A stretch of DNA of 64,000 bases from positions 1,107,001 through 1,171,000 of the forward strand of contig NZ_CP045072.1 of NCBI RefSeq assembly GCF_009301415.1. Direction: 5' to 3'. The number at the start of each line of letters is the position of its first letter. Position 1 is the stretch's first letter. Made by a program: the position numbers and the translations under genes. The notes beneath the pieces were generated by a model. That model saw only the letters and a list, made by a program, of their open reading frames with translations. It made no database searches and was not told the DNA's origin. Of this stretch, positions 9,180-17,774 are shown piece by piece. Source of the stretch: Paracoccus kondratievae (lineage in GTDB: Bacteria; Pseudomonadota; Alphaproteobacteria; Rhodobacterales; Rhodobacteraceae).

Positions 9180-10670
9180 ATGGCAAACCGCAGAACTGTG
9201 ACCACCGAGCCGGTGGATGAGATACTACCTCCTTTGCGGATGGCGACACTGGGCCTGCAGCACGTTCTGGTCATGTATGCCGGGGCAGTGGCTGTGCCGC
9301 TGATCGTTGGCAGGGCATTGAAACTTGCGCCCGAGGACGTGGCCTTTTTGATCTCAGCCGATCTTTTCTGCTGCGGGGTTGCAACGATCATCCAGTCTCT
9401 GGGGATGACGCGCTGGTTTGGCATCCAGCTGCCGGTGATGATGGGGGTGACCTTCGCCTCGGTCGGGCCGATGGTTGCCATGGCCAACGCTTACCCCGGA
9501 CCCGATGGCGCGCGGATGATCTTTGGTGCCATCATCGGGGCGGGGATCGTCGCCATGCTGATCGCGCCGTTTGTTGGCCGGATGCTGCGTTTTTTTCCGC
9601 CTCTGGTGACTGGCACCATCATTCTGGTGATTGGCGTCACCCTGATGCGGGTGGGGATCAACTGGATCTTTGGCAACCCGGTCGGGCCAACCGCGCCAAA
9701 GCTTGTCGATCCTGTGGCGGCTGGCTGGCTGAACCAGCTTAAAGAACTGGCCGAAACAGGCGTTGTCCCGGCATTGCCCGACGGGTTTGCCCCGGCTCCA
9801 AGCGTGCAGAACCCGCTGTATGCCCAACCGGTCAACATCGCGATCTCGGGCGTCGTGCTGGTGGCGATCCTGCTGATCGCGCGTTTCGGGCGCGGCTTTG
9901 TCGCCAATATCGCGGTTTTGCTGGGGATGCTGATCGGGGCGGTGCTGACCGTCCTGCTGGGGCAGATGACCTTTGCCAAGGTTGCCGAGGCCAGCTGGTT
10001 CGGCATTGTCACGCCCTTTCATTTTGGCATGCCAATCTTTGATCCGGTGCTGATCGTCACCATGGTCCTCGTCATGATCGTTGTCATGATCGAATCGACG
10101 GGCATGTTCCTTGCGCTTGGCGAGATGACAGGGCGTGAGATCACGCCGCAGCGGCTGACCGCGGGTCTGCGCACCGATGGTTTGGGCACGCTGATCGGCG
10201 GGATCTTTAATACCTTTCCCTATACATCCTTCAGCCAGAACGTTGGGCTGGTCGGCGTGACCGGAATCAAGAGCCGCTATATCTGCGTGGCAGGCGGGCT
10301 GATCCTGATCCTGTTTGGTCTGGTGCCCAAGATGGGTGCGGCGGTCGAGTCGCTGCCAACCCCGGTTCTGGGCGGGGCGGGGCTTGTCATGTTCGGCATG
10401 GTCGCCGCGACCGGCATCCGCATCCTTTCGACGGTCGATTTCGCCGGCAACCGCAACAACCTGTTCGTGGTGGCCGTGGCGCTTGGCTTTGGGATGATCC
10501 CGCTGATCGCGCCGGACTTCAAACAATGGATGCCCCATGCGATCCATCCGCTGATCGAATCCGGCATCCTGCTTGCGACCATCGCTGCGGTCCTTCTCAA
10601 CGCGTTCTTCAACAGTACCGGAGGCGATGCCGAAGGCGCAAAGCGCGCCGCCAGCATGGCTGATCACTAA
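9180..10670 (+). CDS. NCS2-family nucleobase:cation symporter (uracil/xanthine/urate permease type)
   Basis: The 496-residue protein has about 14 predicted helices of the NCS2/NAT family, which take up uracil, xanthine, urate or related bases with H+ or Na+. The substrate-site motif QNVGLVGVTG is present (consensus QNxGxxxxT[RKG]), as are the TM1 GLQHVLVMYAG and the TM8 acidic site MIESTG. The final Gly of the motif and overall similarity favour a purine or uracil carrier, but substrate choice cannot be read out. ATG 9180 follows a GAGAGGG ribosome-binding site; the GTG at 9174 is unlikely. It shares a 246-bp divergent region with tkt. Confidence 0.92.
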   Translation: MANRRTVTTEPVDEILPPLRMATLGLQHVLVMYAGAVAVPLIVGRALKLAPEDVAFLISADLFCCGVATIIQSLGMTRWFGIQLPVMMGVTFASVGPMVAMANAYPGPDGARMIFGAIIGAGIVAMLIAPFVGRMLRFFPPLVTGTIILVIGVTLMRVGINWIFGNPVGPTAPKLVDPVAAGWLNQLKELAETGVVPALPDGFAPAPSVQNPLYAQPVNIAISGVVLVAILLIARFGRGFVANIAVLLGMLIGAVLTVLLGQMTFAKVAEASWFGIVTPFHFGMPIFDPVLIVTMVLVMIVVMIESTGMFLALGEMTGREITPQRLTAGLRTDGLGTLIGGIFNTFPYTSFSQNVGLVGVTGIKSRYICVAGGLILILFGLVPKMGAAVESLPTPVLGGAGLVMFGMVAATGIRILSTVDFAGNRNNLFVVAVALGFGMIPLIAPDFKQWMPHAIHPLIESGILLATIAAVLLNAFFNSTGGDAEGAKRAASMADH

Positions 10671-10672
10671 GC

Positions 10673-12019
10673 TTACGGCGCATCCCCCGTAACCGGCTGT
10701 TCCGGCGGGCGGATGCGCAACCGCGTCAGACGGTTTTCGCGGCGGGTCAGCACCTCGAAGCGGTAGCCCTCAAACGAAAAAACCTGGCCCGGCATCGGGA
10801 TTGACTGGGCCAGGTGGATCACCAGACCTGCCACCGTATTGGCCTCATCGTCGGGCAGGCTCCAGTCCAGTGCCCGGTTCAGGTCGCGGATCGTCATGGT
10901 GCCGTCAACGATATAATCGCCTTGCGGACCGGGGACGAGCGCCTGCACCTCTTCGGTGTCATGTTCATCGGCGATCTCGCCCACGATTTCCTCCAGAATA
11001 TCCTCAAGCGTGATCAGCCCGCGCAGGCTGCCATATTCGTCCACGACCAGCGCAAAATGCGTGCGCCGTTTCAGGAACTCGCGCATCTGCTCATCCAGAG
11101 GCGTGGTTTCGGGCACGAAATAGGGCGGCATCGCCGTACTGAGAACGTCAAAGCTGCGCAGCGCCTCGGGGCCGTTTTCCTGTAAAGCCCGCCGCACACC
11201 GCGCAAGAGATCCTTGGCATGGATGACGCCAACGACGTTCTCGCGCTCGCCACGAAAAACGGGCAGGCGGGTATGGGGGCTTTTCAGGACCAGATCCAGC
11301 ACCTGTTCGGCAGAAAGATCGGCGTCGATCATCTCGATGTTCGAGCGGTGGCGCATGACCTCTTCGACTGAGTGTTCGCCCAGATCCAGCACACCCATCA
11401 GCCGGTCACGCTCTTCCTTTTGTACCGCGCCACTGGACTGGGCTACGGCCAGAGCATCGGCAATCTCATCCTGCACCGAAAATACCGGGCCTGTCTGTGC
11501 CGCGCGAATTCCAGACAAGGCAAGAATGCCGCGCGCGATCAGCCGAACCAACCAGACAAGCGGCGATAGCAGCCGCGCCAGCACGCGCAGGGTCGGGGCG
11601 GCGCGGCAGGCAATGCTTTCAGGGGCGAGGCGGGCGCAGGTGCGGGGCAGGACTTCGGCCAGAATCAGGATCAGGGCCGCCATGACCGCAAGCGCGATCG
11701 CAACGCCGCCCCAACCGCCAAGATGCAGGCCAAGTGCCGCGGCAAGTCCCATGGCAATAGACTTGACCAGATTATTGCCAAGCAGAATGGCTCCGTTCAG
11801 GCTTTCACTGTCCTGCCGGGCTGCAAGGGCCTCTTCGGCGCGGTTGTCGCCTTTATCCGCACGGGCCCGCAGCTTGCTGCGGCTGGCAGCTGTCAGCGCA
11901 GTTTCGGCGCACGCCAGCAAGGCCGATGTGGCGAGCAAGATCAGGATTGCCGCGCCCGCCAACCATACCAGCGGATCATGCACGGCATGGGCAGGCGTGG
12001 CGGCAGGCAGAGGCATCAT
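10673..12019 (-). CDS. CNNM/CBS-domain membrane protein (HlyC/CorC family)
   Basis: The 448-residue protein has an N-terminal CNNM transmembrane domain (about 15-195, with ACAETALTAASRSKLRARA), a CBS pair (about 215-345, with HTRLPVFRGERENVVGVIHAKDLL and ALVVDEYGSLRGLITLEDILEEIVGEI) and a C-terminal CorC_HlyC domain. The family includes Mg2+ and Na+ transporters such as MpfA and is often mis-annotated as hemolysin. Adenosine nucleotides usually bind the CBS pair. Its ATG overlaps the xerD stop, so it is translationally coupled behind xerD. The stop lies 2 bp from that of the convergent permease gene. Confidence 0.92.
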   Translation of the reverse strand: MMPLPAATPAHAVHDPLVWLAGAAILILLATSALLACAETALTAASRSKLRARADKGDNRAEEALAARQDSESLNGAILLGNNLVKSIAMGLAAALGLHLGGWGGVAIALAVMAALILILAEVLPRTCARLAPESIACRAAPTLRVLARLLSPLVWLVRLIARGILALSGIRAAQTGPVFSVQDEIADALAVAQSSGAVQKEERDRLMGVLDLGEHSVEEVMRHRSNIEMIDADLSAEQVLDLVLKSPHTRLPVFRGERENVVGVIHAKDLLRGVRRALQENGPEALRSFDVLSTAMPPYFVPETTPLDEQMREFLKRRTHFALVVDEYGSLRGLITLEDILEEIVGEIADEHDTEEVQALVPGPQGDYIVDGTMTIRDLNRALDWSLPDDEANTVAGLVIHLAQSIPMPGQVFSFEGYRFEVLTRRENRLTRLRIRPPEQPVTGDAP

Positions 12020-12993
12020 TCCCTGTTCCGTTTGCGTCTTGCTTCGGCATTGGCCAGCGGATGGTGGTTCAGCACCAGATCACGCATTCGCTTGTCCAGA
12101 ACATGGGTATAGATCTCGGTCGTGCCCAGATCCGCATGACCCAAAAGGGTCTGGATCACCCGCAGATCGGCACCACCTTCAAGCAGATGGGTGGCAAAGG
12201 CGTGGCGGATCACATGCGGAGAAACGCGCGCAGGGTCGATCCCTGCCGCCAAAGCCAGCTGCCCCAAAAGCGTATTCATCGCCTGCCGGGTCATGTGCCC
12301 TTCGCGGCTGGACGCGGGGAAAAGCCAGCGCGCGCCCTTGCCCGCGACAAGCTTGCCAAGCGCGCTGTCCGCCGGGGCATTGTCGCGCAGCTTTAGCCAG
12401 GCGGCCAATGCCGCCCGCGCAGGCTCGCTTAGCGGCACCATACGTTCCTTGCCGCCTTTGCCGCGGATCATCAGCAGGGCGGGGTTGCCGCGGCAGGCGC
12501 CAACCGGCAGTGAGACCAGCTCACTGACCCGCATTCCGGTCGCATAGATCAGCTCGACCAGCACCAGGTTGCGCGCCCGTTCAACCTCATTGCGTCCGAG
12601 CCGGGGCAGAGCGTCCAGCATGGCCTGAACCTCGGCCCGGTCCAGCACCTTGGGCAGGCGCTGCGCCCTGCCGGGTCCGCTGATGCGTCCGGCGGGATCA
12701 TCCTCGCGCCAGCCTTCCTCAAGGGCAAAACGGGTGATCTGGCGGATCGCGGACAGCCGCCGCGCCCGTGTTGCCCGCGACAGGCCCTGCGCATTGCAAT
12801 GCGACAGGTAATCCTCGATCCCTTCGCGGGTCACAGTCAGCAGTGACTGGTCATGCGCTGTCAGCCAGTCCGAGAAATCCTTAAGGTCGCGGCCGTAGGC
12901 CAAAAGAGTATTGCGTGCTGCGCCGGCCTCGGCAGCCTGTGCGTCGAGAAAGGCCGAAATCCGGCCCTGATCGCCAAGCCGCCCGCTGCTCAT
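12016..12993 (-). CDS. xerD: site-specific tyrosine recombinase XerD
   Basis: XerD works with XerC at dif to resolve chromosome dimers. The 325-residue product has the SAM-like N-terminal DNA-binding domain (about 10-95) and the catalytic domain. The active-site Arg is in ATGMRVSELVSLPVG, followed by the lysine-bearing GKGGKERMVPLS, the HVIRHAFATHLLEGGADLR box, LLGHADLGTTEIYTHV and the nucleophilic Tyr in IYTHV. Length and context (beside aroK/aroB and away from mobile genes) argue for the housekeeping enzyme over a phage integrase. It overlaps the gene upstream and the CNNM/CBS gene downstream by 4 bp each. Confidence 0.94.
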   Translation of the reverse strand: MSSGRLGDQGRISAFLDAQAAEAGAARNTLLAYGRDLKDFSDWLTAHDQSLLTVTREGIEDYLSHCNAQGLSRATRARRLSAIRQITRFALEEGWREDDPAGRISGPGRAQRLPKVLDRAEVQAMLDALPRLGRNEVERARNLVLVELIYATGMRVSELVSLPVGACRGNPALLMIRGKGGKERMVPLSEPARAALAAWLKLRDNAPADSALGKLVAGKGARWLFPASSREGHMTRQAMNTLLGQLALAAGIDPARVSPHVIRHAFATHLLEGGADLRVIQTLLGHADLGTTEIYTHVLDKRMRDLVLNHHPLANAEARRKRNRE

Positions 12994-14612
12994 GGCACGC
13001 TGCTGCCCGGCGCGGGCATCATCACCGGGGCAAGGATCAGTTCGACCGCCGCCTGTCGCGCGATCTCTTGCTGGCCGAGCACGCGCAAGACGCGCAGCCC
13101 TTGCGCCGCGCGGGCCAGATCGCCGTCAAGCCCGGCATCGACATCCGAGATCGCATTCAGCAATGCCTCCCCCCGCTTTTTGGCAAGAATGAGTTGTGCT
13201 GCGTTTTCTGAGAGGTCCTTTTCGGAAGGACCGACGAAGGCAGGAAAAAGCTCTGCCGCCCGCGGTTCCATATTCCCTTGCGGGGGCGCTGCCTCTGGCT
13301 CACCCTCGGCAAAGCCAAGCAGCCATTCGTCAAAGGGATCGTTCCCCGGGCCGAGGCCCTGCACCACCTGTGGCTGACCGGCCTGCAGCGCAAGCCACAG
13401 GGCAATTTGCCCGGCTCGCCCCTCAAGCTGCATGGCACCGACATCGGCGCCGACCATATCGGCCAGAGCAGGCCCCAGCCCTGCCGGGATCATGGTGTCA
13501 AAGGCGCGGGGCAGGGCTTTGGCCACTGCGGCCGGTTCGCGCAGTAACAGCGCATCTGCCAGCGCCTGCACGGCCGAGGCACGCTCCCACACCCCGCCCG
13601 AGGCGGCGGGCTTTTGTTCCAGATAGATCATCCGCAACTGCGAGGCAGGGATCGCCCCGGCCCGCGCCAGCCGCTCGGCAGCGTCGAGACGCGCTTTCCA
13701 GCCGCCATTCTGGTCCAGATCGGCTAGCGAAAAGGCCAGCGGCAGACTGGATGAGGGCAGGGGCTGGCCAATCGCCTCATGCAAGCGCAGGTCCAGCGGC
13801 GTGACCACCGGCGGCGGCACCAGCTCATTGCTTTGGTCGGAATAGCCGTCGTCCAGATATTGGGCGAGCAGTGCCGCCATCTGCGGGTCGATCTGACCCA
13901 TCTGCTCGGCCCCATGAAAGACCAGTGCCGCCGCCGCCCAGTCACCACCAAGTGCAAGGCAGAAGATGCGGGCCGGAAAGCTGGGTGCGACCCCCGGGGT
14001 GCGGTCCATGGTCTGGCAGGCCTGTGCCTCATCCCCAGACAGCAGGGCGATATCGAACAGCCGCCGGAACCGTTGCGGGTCGCCGGGACCGGCGGTCTTC
14101 AGCAGCTCTTTCGCGGCACCGGTCGCGCCCATATCCAGAAGCTTGTCCACGCGGGCAAGAAACAGTGCACCTTCCTGCCCGGCCTCGGTGCGGGGCGGGT
14201 GCAGCTGTGCGGCAAGCAGACGCCGTTCAAGCCGGCGCAGCGCCGGCAGGCGCGGGTGTGAGCCGCGGATCAGCCGCACCAGCGTTTCCGAATCGCTGTC
14301 CCCCCACATATCTGCGGGCAGGCCAGCGGTACGCGGCGAAACGGTGCCCTTGCCGTCGGGATTGCCCTCGCCCAGCCGGGTTACGCCCACCGGCTCGACC
14401 GCGCCGGTAGGTGCAATATCGCGACGGCTGCGACGCCTGATCTCGGCCGGACGCGGATCACCAGGACGCCAGGAAGAGATACTGCCCGGATCCTGCACAC
14501 TGCCCGACAGCCAATCGCTGGCCGACAATGGCGGCTTGGCCGCAGCCGGCAAAGCCAGCGTCAGTCCTGCGGCCAGTGCACAGGCAAGGACAAATCCGTC
14601 AGTCGAGGTCAT
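12990..14612 (-). CDS. uncharacterised exported protein upstream of xerD
   Basis: The 540-residue protein starts with a signal peptide (hydrophobic core LACALAAGLTLALPAAA, cleavage about residue 25). A proline/arginine-rich stretch follows, then a long alanine- and leucine-rich helical region. I found no enzyme motif; the helix-rich pattern (repeated LL..A..L segments such as KELLKTAGPGDPQRFRRLFDIALLSGDE) suggests tetratricopeptide-like or alpha-solenoid repeats. It is probably periplasmic. The start at 14612 puts the signal peptide at the N-terminus; the longer frame to 14732 overlaps the preceding gene. It overlaps xerD by 4 bp downstream and the small membrane protein gene by 14 bp upstream, forming one operon. 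Confidence 0.75.
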   Translation of the reverse strand: MTSTDGFVLACALAAGLTLALPAAAKPPLSASDWLSGSVQDPGSISSWRPGDPRPAEIRRRSRRDIAPTGAVEPVGVTRLGEGNPDGKGTVSPRTAGLPADMWGDSDSETLVRLIRGSHPRLPALRRLERRLLAAQLHPPRTEAGQEGALFLARVDKLLDMGATGAAKELLKTAGPGDPQRFRRLFDIALLSGDEAQACQTMDRTPGVAPSFPARIFCLALGGDWAAAALVFHGAEQMGQIDPQMAALLAQYLDDGYSDQSNELVPPPVVTPLDLRLHEAIGQPLPSSSLPLAFSLADLDQNGGWKARLDAAERLARAGAIPASQLRMIYLEQKPAASGGVWERASAVQALADALLLREPAAVAKALPRAFDTMIPAGLGPALADMVGADVGAMQLEGRAGQIALWLALQAGQPQVVQGLGPGNDPFDEWLLGFAEGEPEAAPPQGNMEPRAAELFPAFVGPSEKDLSENAAQLILAKKRGEALLNAISDVDAGLDGDLARAAQGLRVLRVLGQQEIARQAAVELILAPVMMPAPGSSVP

Positions 14613-14856
14613 TCTGCCCCGCTTCGCTGCCACCCGTTTCGGGGGCCGGTCCGGTTTCGGTGCCGTCATTTTCGCTGGTCTCAGACGTGACAGGCTGCGG
14701 CGCGCGCGCGGGGGCAGAGCTATCCGCGTCAAGGTCCAGTTCGACGGGCATGCGCATTTCGCGCGGGTCCGAGCTCATGTCGCCAAAATAGGCATAGCCC
14801 GCCAGCCCCGCCAGAATCAGGACCACCAGAACTGCTACCACCTTCAAAAGCCGCAT
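14599..14856 (-). CDS. small single-pass membrane protein, unknown function
   Basis: The 85-residue protein has one N-terminal helix (about 4-26, VVAVLVVLILAGLAGYAYFG). An acidic, Ser/Thr/Glu/Pro-rich and probably disordered periplasmic tail follows. A good ribosome-binding site (GGAAAGGG) precedes the ATG at 14856. It leads the operon with the exported 540-residue protein, xerD and the CNNM/CBS gene, and is divergent from aroK. Similar tiny proteins occur beside aroK in other Rhodobacteraceae, as far as I recall; no function is known to me. Confidence 0.75.
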   Translation of the reverse strand: MRLLKVVAVLVVLILAGLAGYAYFGDMSSDPREMRMPVELDLDADSSAPARAPQPVTSETSENDGTETGPAPETGGSEAGQNDLD

Positions 14857-14985
14857 GAATTGCCCTTTCCGCCTCAATATGCTTATAGGCCGGTCTGTCG
14901 CCGGTTCGTGTGAAATATATATGGCATTTCCCGAAAGATCACGCCATCTGTCTGTCCGGTTGCAAGAGGCAGGATCAAGGTGGTG

Positions 14986-15522
14986 ATGCGGCGTAACATC
15001 GTGCTGATCGGGATGATGGGGGCGGGAAAGACCGCAATCGGGGGAGAGCTTGCGCGCCGCCTGAATCGGCCTTTCCATGATACCGATGCCGAGATCGAGC
15101 GTGCCGCCGCCATGTCGATCCCCGAAATCTTTGCCCGCGACGGTGAAGAGTTCTTTCGCGCCCGCGAATCAGAGGTGCTGCGCCGCGTACTTTCATCAGG
15201 CCCCGGAATTGTCTCAACAGGCGGCGGTGCATGGCTGCGTCCCGAAAACCGCGGGCGTATCGCTCAAGACGGCGTGGCAGTCTGGCTTGACTGCGATCTT
15301 GAGACGCTTTGGCATCGCGTCCGCCATCGACCGACCAGGCCGCTTTTGCAGACCGCCGATCCGCGCGGCACGCTTGAACGGCTGCTGACCGAACGCAGTC
15401 CCGTCTATGCGCTGGCCGATATCCGCGTGCCCGCGCAGCGCGGCGACACCATAGAACAGACAGCGAATCGCGTACTGGCTGCGATAGAGGCATATAATCC
15501 CGCGATACTGGAGGGCAAATGA
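14986..15522 (+). CDS. aroK: shikimate kinase
   Basis: AroK phosphorylates shikimate at the 3-hydroxyl in the chorismate pathway. The 178-residue protein has the P-loop GMMGAGKTAIG, the shikimate-binding DTDAEIE, the FRARESEVL segment, a GGGAW motif (Walker-B-like site) and the adenine-binding LID region RPLLQTADPRGTLERLL. ATG 14986 is preferred; GTG 14980 is in frame. Its stop overlaps the aroB start (ATGA at 15519), the common aroKB pair. The 129 bp upstream is shared with the divergent membrane protein gene and should hold both promoters. Confidence 0.96.
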   Translation: MRRNIVLIGMMGAGKTAIGGELARRLNRPFHDTDAEIERAAAMSIPEIFARDGEEFFRARESEVLRRVLSSGPGIVSTGGGAWLRPENRGRIAQDGVAVWLDCDLETLWHRVRHRPTRPLLQTADPRGTLERLLTERSPVYALADIRVPAQRGDTIEQTANRVLAAIEAYNPAILEGK

Positions 15523-16622
15523 GCATCGAGACCGTTCACGTTGAGCTTGGCGAGCGCTCATATGACGTGCGCATCGGGCAGGGACTGCTAAGCCGCGCGG
15601 GTGAAGAGATCGTCGCACTTGCCGGCAAACGCCGTGTGGCCATCCTGACCGATGAAACGGTGGCGCGCCTGCATCTGCCTGCACTGCAAGAGACGCTGGC
15701 CGCTCAGGGGGTCAATGCTAGGGCTCTCGCCCTGCCTGCGGGAGAGGGGACGAAATGCTGGGCCGAGCTGGGTCGCGCGGTCGAATGGCTGCTTGAGCAG
15801 AGGATCGAGCGCAAGGATCTGGTCATCGCCCTTGGCGGTGGGGTGATCGGTGATCTTGCGGGCTTTGCCGCCGCGATTCTGCGCCGGGGCGTGCGCTTCG
15901 TGCAGATTCCGACAACGCTGCTGGCGCAGGTGGACAGTTCGGTTGGCGGCAAAACCGGCATCAACAGCCCTCAGGGCAAGAACCTGATCGGCGCCTTCCA
16001 TCAGCCTGCGCTGGTGCTGGCCGATATCGACGTGCTGACCACGCTTGCCCTGCGCGACTTCCGCGCCGGTTATGGCGAGGTGGCGAAATATGGCCTTTTG
16101 GGCGACGAGACCTTTTTTGAATGGCTGGAGGCGAATGCCGCAGAGCTGATCTCGGACCCCGCCCTGCGTCAGCGCGCGGTACGCCATTCGATCGAGATGA
16201 AGGCCGGAATCGTCCAGCGTGACGAGACCGAGCAGGGTGAGCGGGCGCTTTTGAACCTTGGCCACACATTCGGCCATGCGCTTGAGGCTGCGACCGGCTA
16301 TTCCGACCGGCTCCTGCATGGCGAAGGGGTGGCTGTTGGCTGCACTTTGGCCTTTGCGCTATCAGCCAAGCTGGGCCTTTGCAGTCAGGAAACGCCGTCA
16401 CGCGTCGCTGCGCATTTTACCGCCATGGGGCTGCCCGCACATCTGCGCGACATTCCCGGCGATCTGGCGGATGACGAGGCGCTGATCGGCCTGATGGCGC
16501 AGGACAAAAAGGTTCAGGACGGCAAGCTGCGCTTTGTTCTGGCGCGGGGGATCGGTCAGGCTTTTGTCACGGACGAAGTAGATCCGGCAATGCTGCGTCA
16601 GGTGCTGGCCGAGTCGCGCTAG
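15519..16622 (+). CDS. aroB: 3-dehydroquinate synthase
   Basis: AroB converts DAHP to 3-dehydroquinate using catalytic NAD+ and a divalent metal. The 367-residue product has the NAD-binding GGGVIGDLAGFAAA motif, TTLLAQVDSSVGGKTGINSP, the metal-site residues in AGYGEVAKYGLL and NLGHTFGHALEAATGY, and HGEGVAVGC. Translation is coupled to aroK. The TAG stop overlaps that of the convergent mrpG gene by two bases, so there is no room for an intergenic terminator between the two operons. Confidence 0.97.
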   Translation: MSIETVHVELGERSYDVRIGQGLLSRAGEEIVALAGKRRVAILTDETVARLHLPALQETLAAQGVNARALALPAGEGTKCWAELGRAVEWLLEQRIERKDLVIALGGGVIGDLAGFAAAILRRGVRFVQIPTTLLAQVDSSVGGKTGINSPQGKNLIGAFHQPALVLADIDVLTTLALRDFRAGYGEVAKYGLLGDETFFEWLEANAAELISDPALRQRAVRHSIEMKAGIVQRDETEQGERALLNLGHTFGHALEAATGYSDRLLHGEGVAVGCTLAFALSAKLGLCSQETPSRVAAHFTAMGLPAHLRDIPGDLADDEALIGLMAQDKKVQDGKLRFVLARGIGQAFVTDEVDPAMLRQVLAESR

Positions 16623-17011
16623 GCGTCTTTGGCCGGTTCCTCGGTCGGCGGTTCTGGCCGGTTGCGCGGCGGCACAATCTCATCATGACCCAGCTTGCGG
16701 TCGCGATCACGCCGCAGTGCCGCCCGACCCAGCATCAGCAAGGTGATCGGTGTGGTGATCAGGATGAACATGCCGATCATCAGCTCGTGGACGACCAGCC
16801 GCTGCTCGGTCAGCGAAAACATCAGCATCGAGGCCAGAATAATAGGCAGTGTCCCATAGCTGTAGCCCAGCGTCGGGGCGTGCAGCCGCTGGTAAAAGCT
16901 TTTCAGCCGCACCAGCCCTACGCCTCCCAGCAGCGTCAGCGTGGCACCGATGACCACAAACAACGCGATGATGATCGCCGCCCATGGGGGCAACTGCTCA
17001 AGATGCATCAT
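16619..17011 (-). CDS. mrpG: Mrp/Pha cation:H+ antiporter subunit G
   Basis: The 130-residue protein has three predicted helices and the MnhG/PhaG core ([28 protein letters not shown], then [17 protein letters not shown]). It ends in a charged, proline-rich cytoplasmic tail. MrpG is a small subunit of the multi-subunit Na+(K+)/H+ antiporter. The ATG at 17011 overlaps the mrpF stop (ATGA); a second ATG at 17008 is adjacent. It is the last gene of the operon. Confidence 0.93.
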   Translation of the reverse strand: MMHLEQLPPWAAIIIALFVVIGATLTLLGGVGLVRLKSFYQRLHAPTLGYSYGTLPIILASMLMFSLTEQRLVVHELMIGMFILITTPITLLMLGRAALRRDRDRKLGHDEIVPPRNRPEPPTEEPAKDA

Positions 17012-17289
17012 TCGATCACCTCGCCCCGCATCAGGAATTTCGCCGCGCAAACGGTGGTGACAAAGCCAAGCACGGCAATGACCAGCGCACCCTCAAAAAA
17101 GAAGACATTGCCATTGCTCATGCCGATGACGAGAAACAGCAGCATAGCGTTGATATACATGGTATCCAGGCCAAGCACCCGGTCCTGAGCACGCGGTCCG
17201 ATCAGCATACGCCAGCAGGCCAGCGCAAGCGCCAGGATCAGGGCGATCTGGGCATAGCCCAGGGCAAAGCGCAGGATCTCGGCCGTCAT
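17008..17289 (-). CDS. mrpF: Mrp/Pha cation:H+ antiporter subunit F
   Basis: The 93-residue protein has three predicted helices and the MnhF/PhaF pattern [23 protein letters not shown], including the conserved acidic residue after the RVLGLD turn. MrpF is a membrane subunit of the antiporter. It overlaps mrpE upstream and mrpG downstream by 4 bp each. Confidence 0.94.
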   Translation of the reverse strand: MTAEILRFALGYAQIALILALALACWRMLIGPRAQDRVLGLDTMYINAMLLFLVIGMSNGNVFFFEGALVIAVLGFVTTVCAAKFLMRGEVIE

Positions 17290-17774
17290 TCGAAAATCTC
17301 CATCAGCAACCTCTCGTAACGGTCGTGGACGATGCTTTGCCAGTCATCCGCGCTGCGCAGATCGAGGACATGCAGCAACAGCCGACCCTCCTCCTGATCG
17401 AATTCGATCCAGGCAGTGCCGGGGGTGCTGGTCAGGATGATTGCCAGTACCGCAATGGCATTCGGGTCGCGCATCGTCAGCGCCAGTTCGACAAAGCCCG
17501 AGTGATAGGCCGGATGGTTGGGCCCAAGGATCAGCACGCGCGCGACGGTGATGTTCGAGCGCAGGATATCGACCGCGACGATAGCCATCAGCCGGGGAAT
17601 TGCCAGCCAGCGCCGGAAAACAGGTTTAGGCGGATGCAGATGTTCGACCGACCAGCCCGCGCCAAGCGCGATCAGCGTGCCAAGCAGCAGGTGGCCCAGG
17701 CTGAAGGCGGTCAGGATCAGCCACATCACCACCAGCGTCGCCGAAAGGACGGGATGAGGGATCAGCCGGCTCAT
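17286..17774 (-). CDS. mrpE: Mrp/Pha cation:H+ antiporter subunit E
   Basis: The 162-residue protein has two N-terminal helices followed by a soluble domain, the layout of MnhE/PhaE. Family motifs are [30 protein letters not shown] and [27 protein letters not shown]. It overlaps mrpD upstream and mrpF downstream by 4 bp each, indicating tight translational coupling of the whole operon. Confidence 0.94.
   Translation of the reverse strand: MSRLIPHPVLSATLVVMWLILTAFSLGHLLLGTLIALGAGWSVEHLHPPKPVFRRWLAIPRLMAIVAVDILRSNITVARVLILGPNHPAYHSGFVELALTMRDPNAIAVLAIILTSTPGTAWIEFDQEEGRLLLHVLDLRSADDWQSIVHDRYERLLMEIFE

Noticed and set aside
9354..10667. Long open frame on the strand opposite the NCS2 permease (437 codons)
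   Set aside because: It mirrors the permease gene, has a composition typical of a high-GC antisense frame (His/Gln/Asp-rich) and no family resemblance.
11214..12527. Long open frame opposite the CNNM/CBS and xerD genes
   Set aside because: It crosses two well-supported genes, is Arg/Ser/Ala-rich and shows no conserved motif.
12016..12993. Phage integrase marking a prophage
   Set aside because: Sequence and neighbours fit housekeeping XerD; no phage genes or att sites seen.
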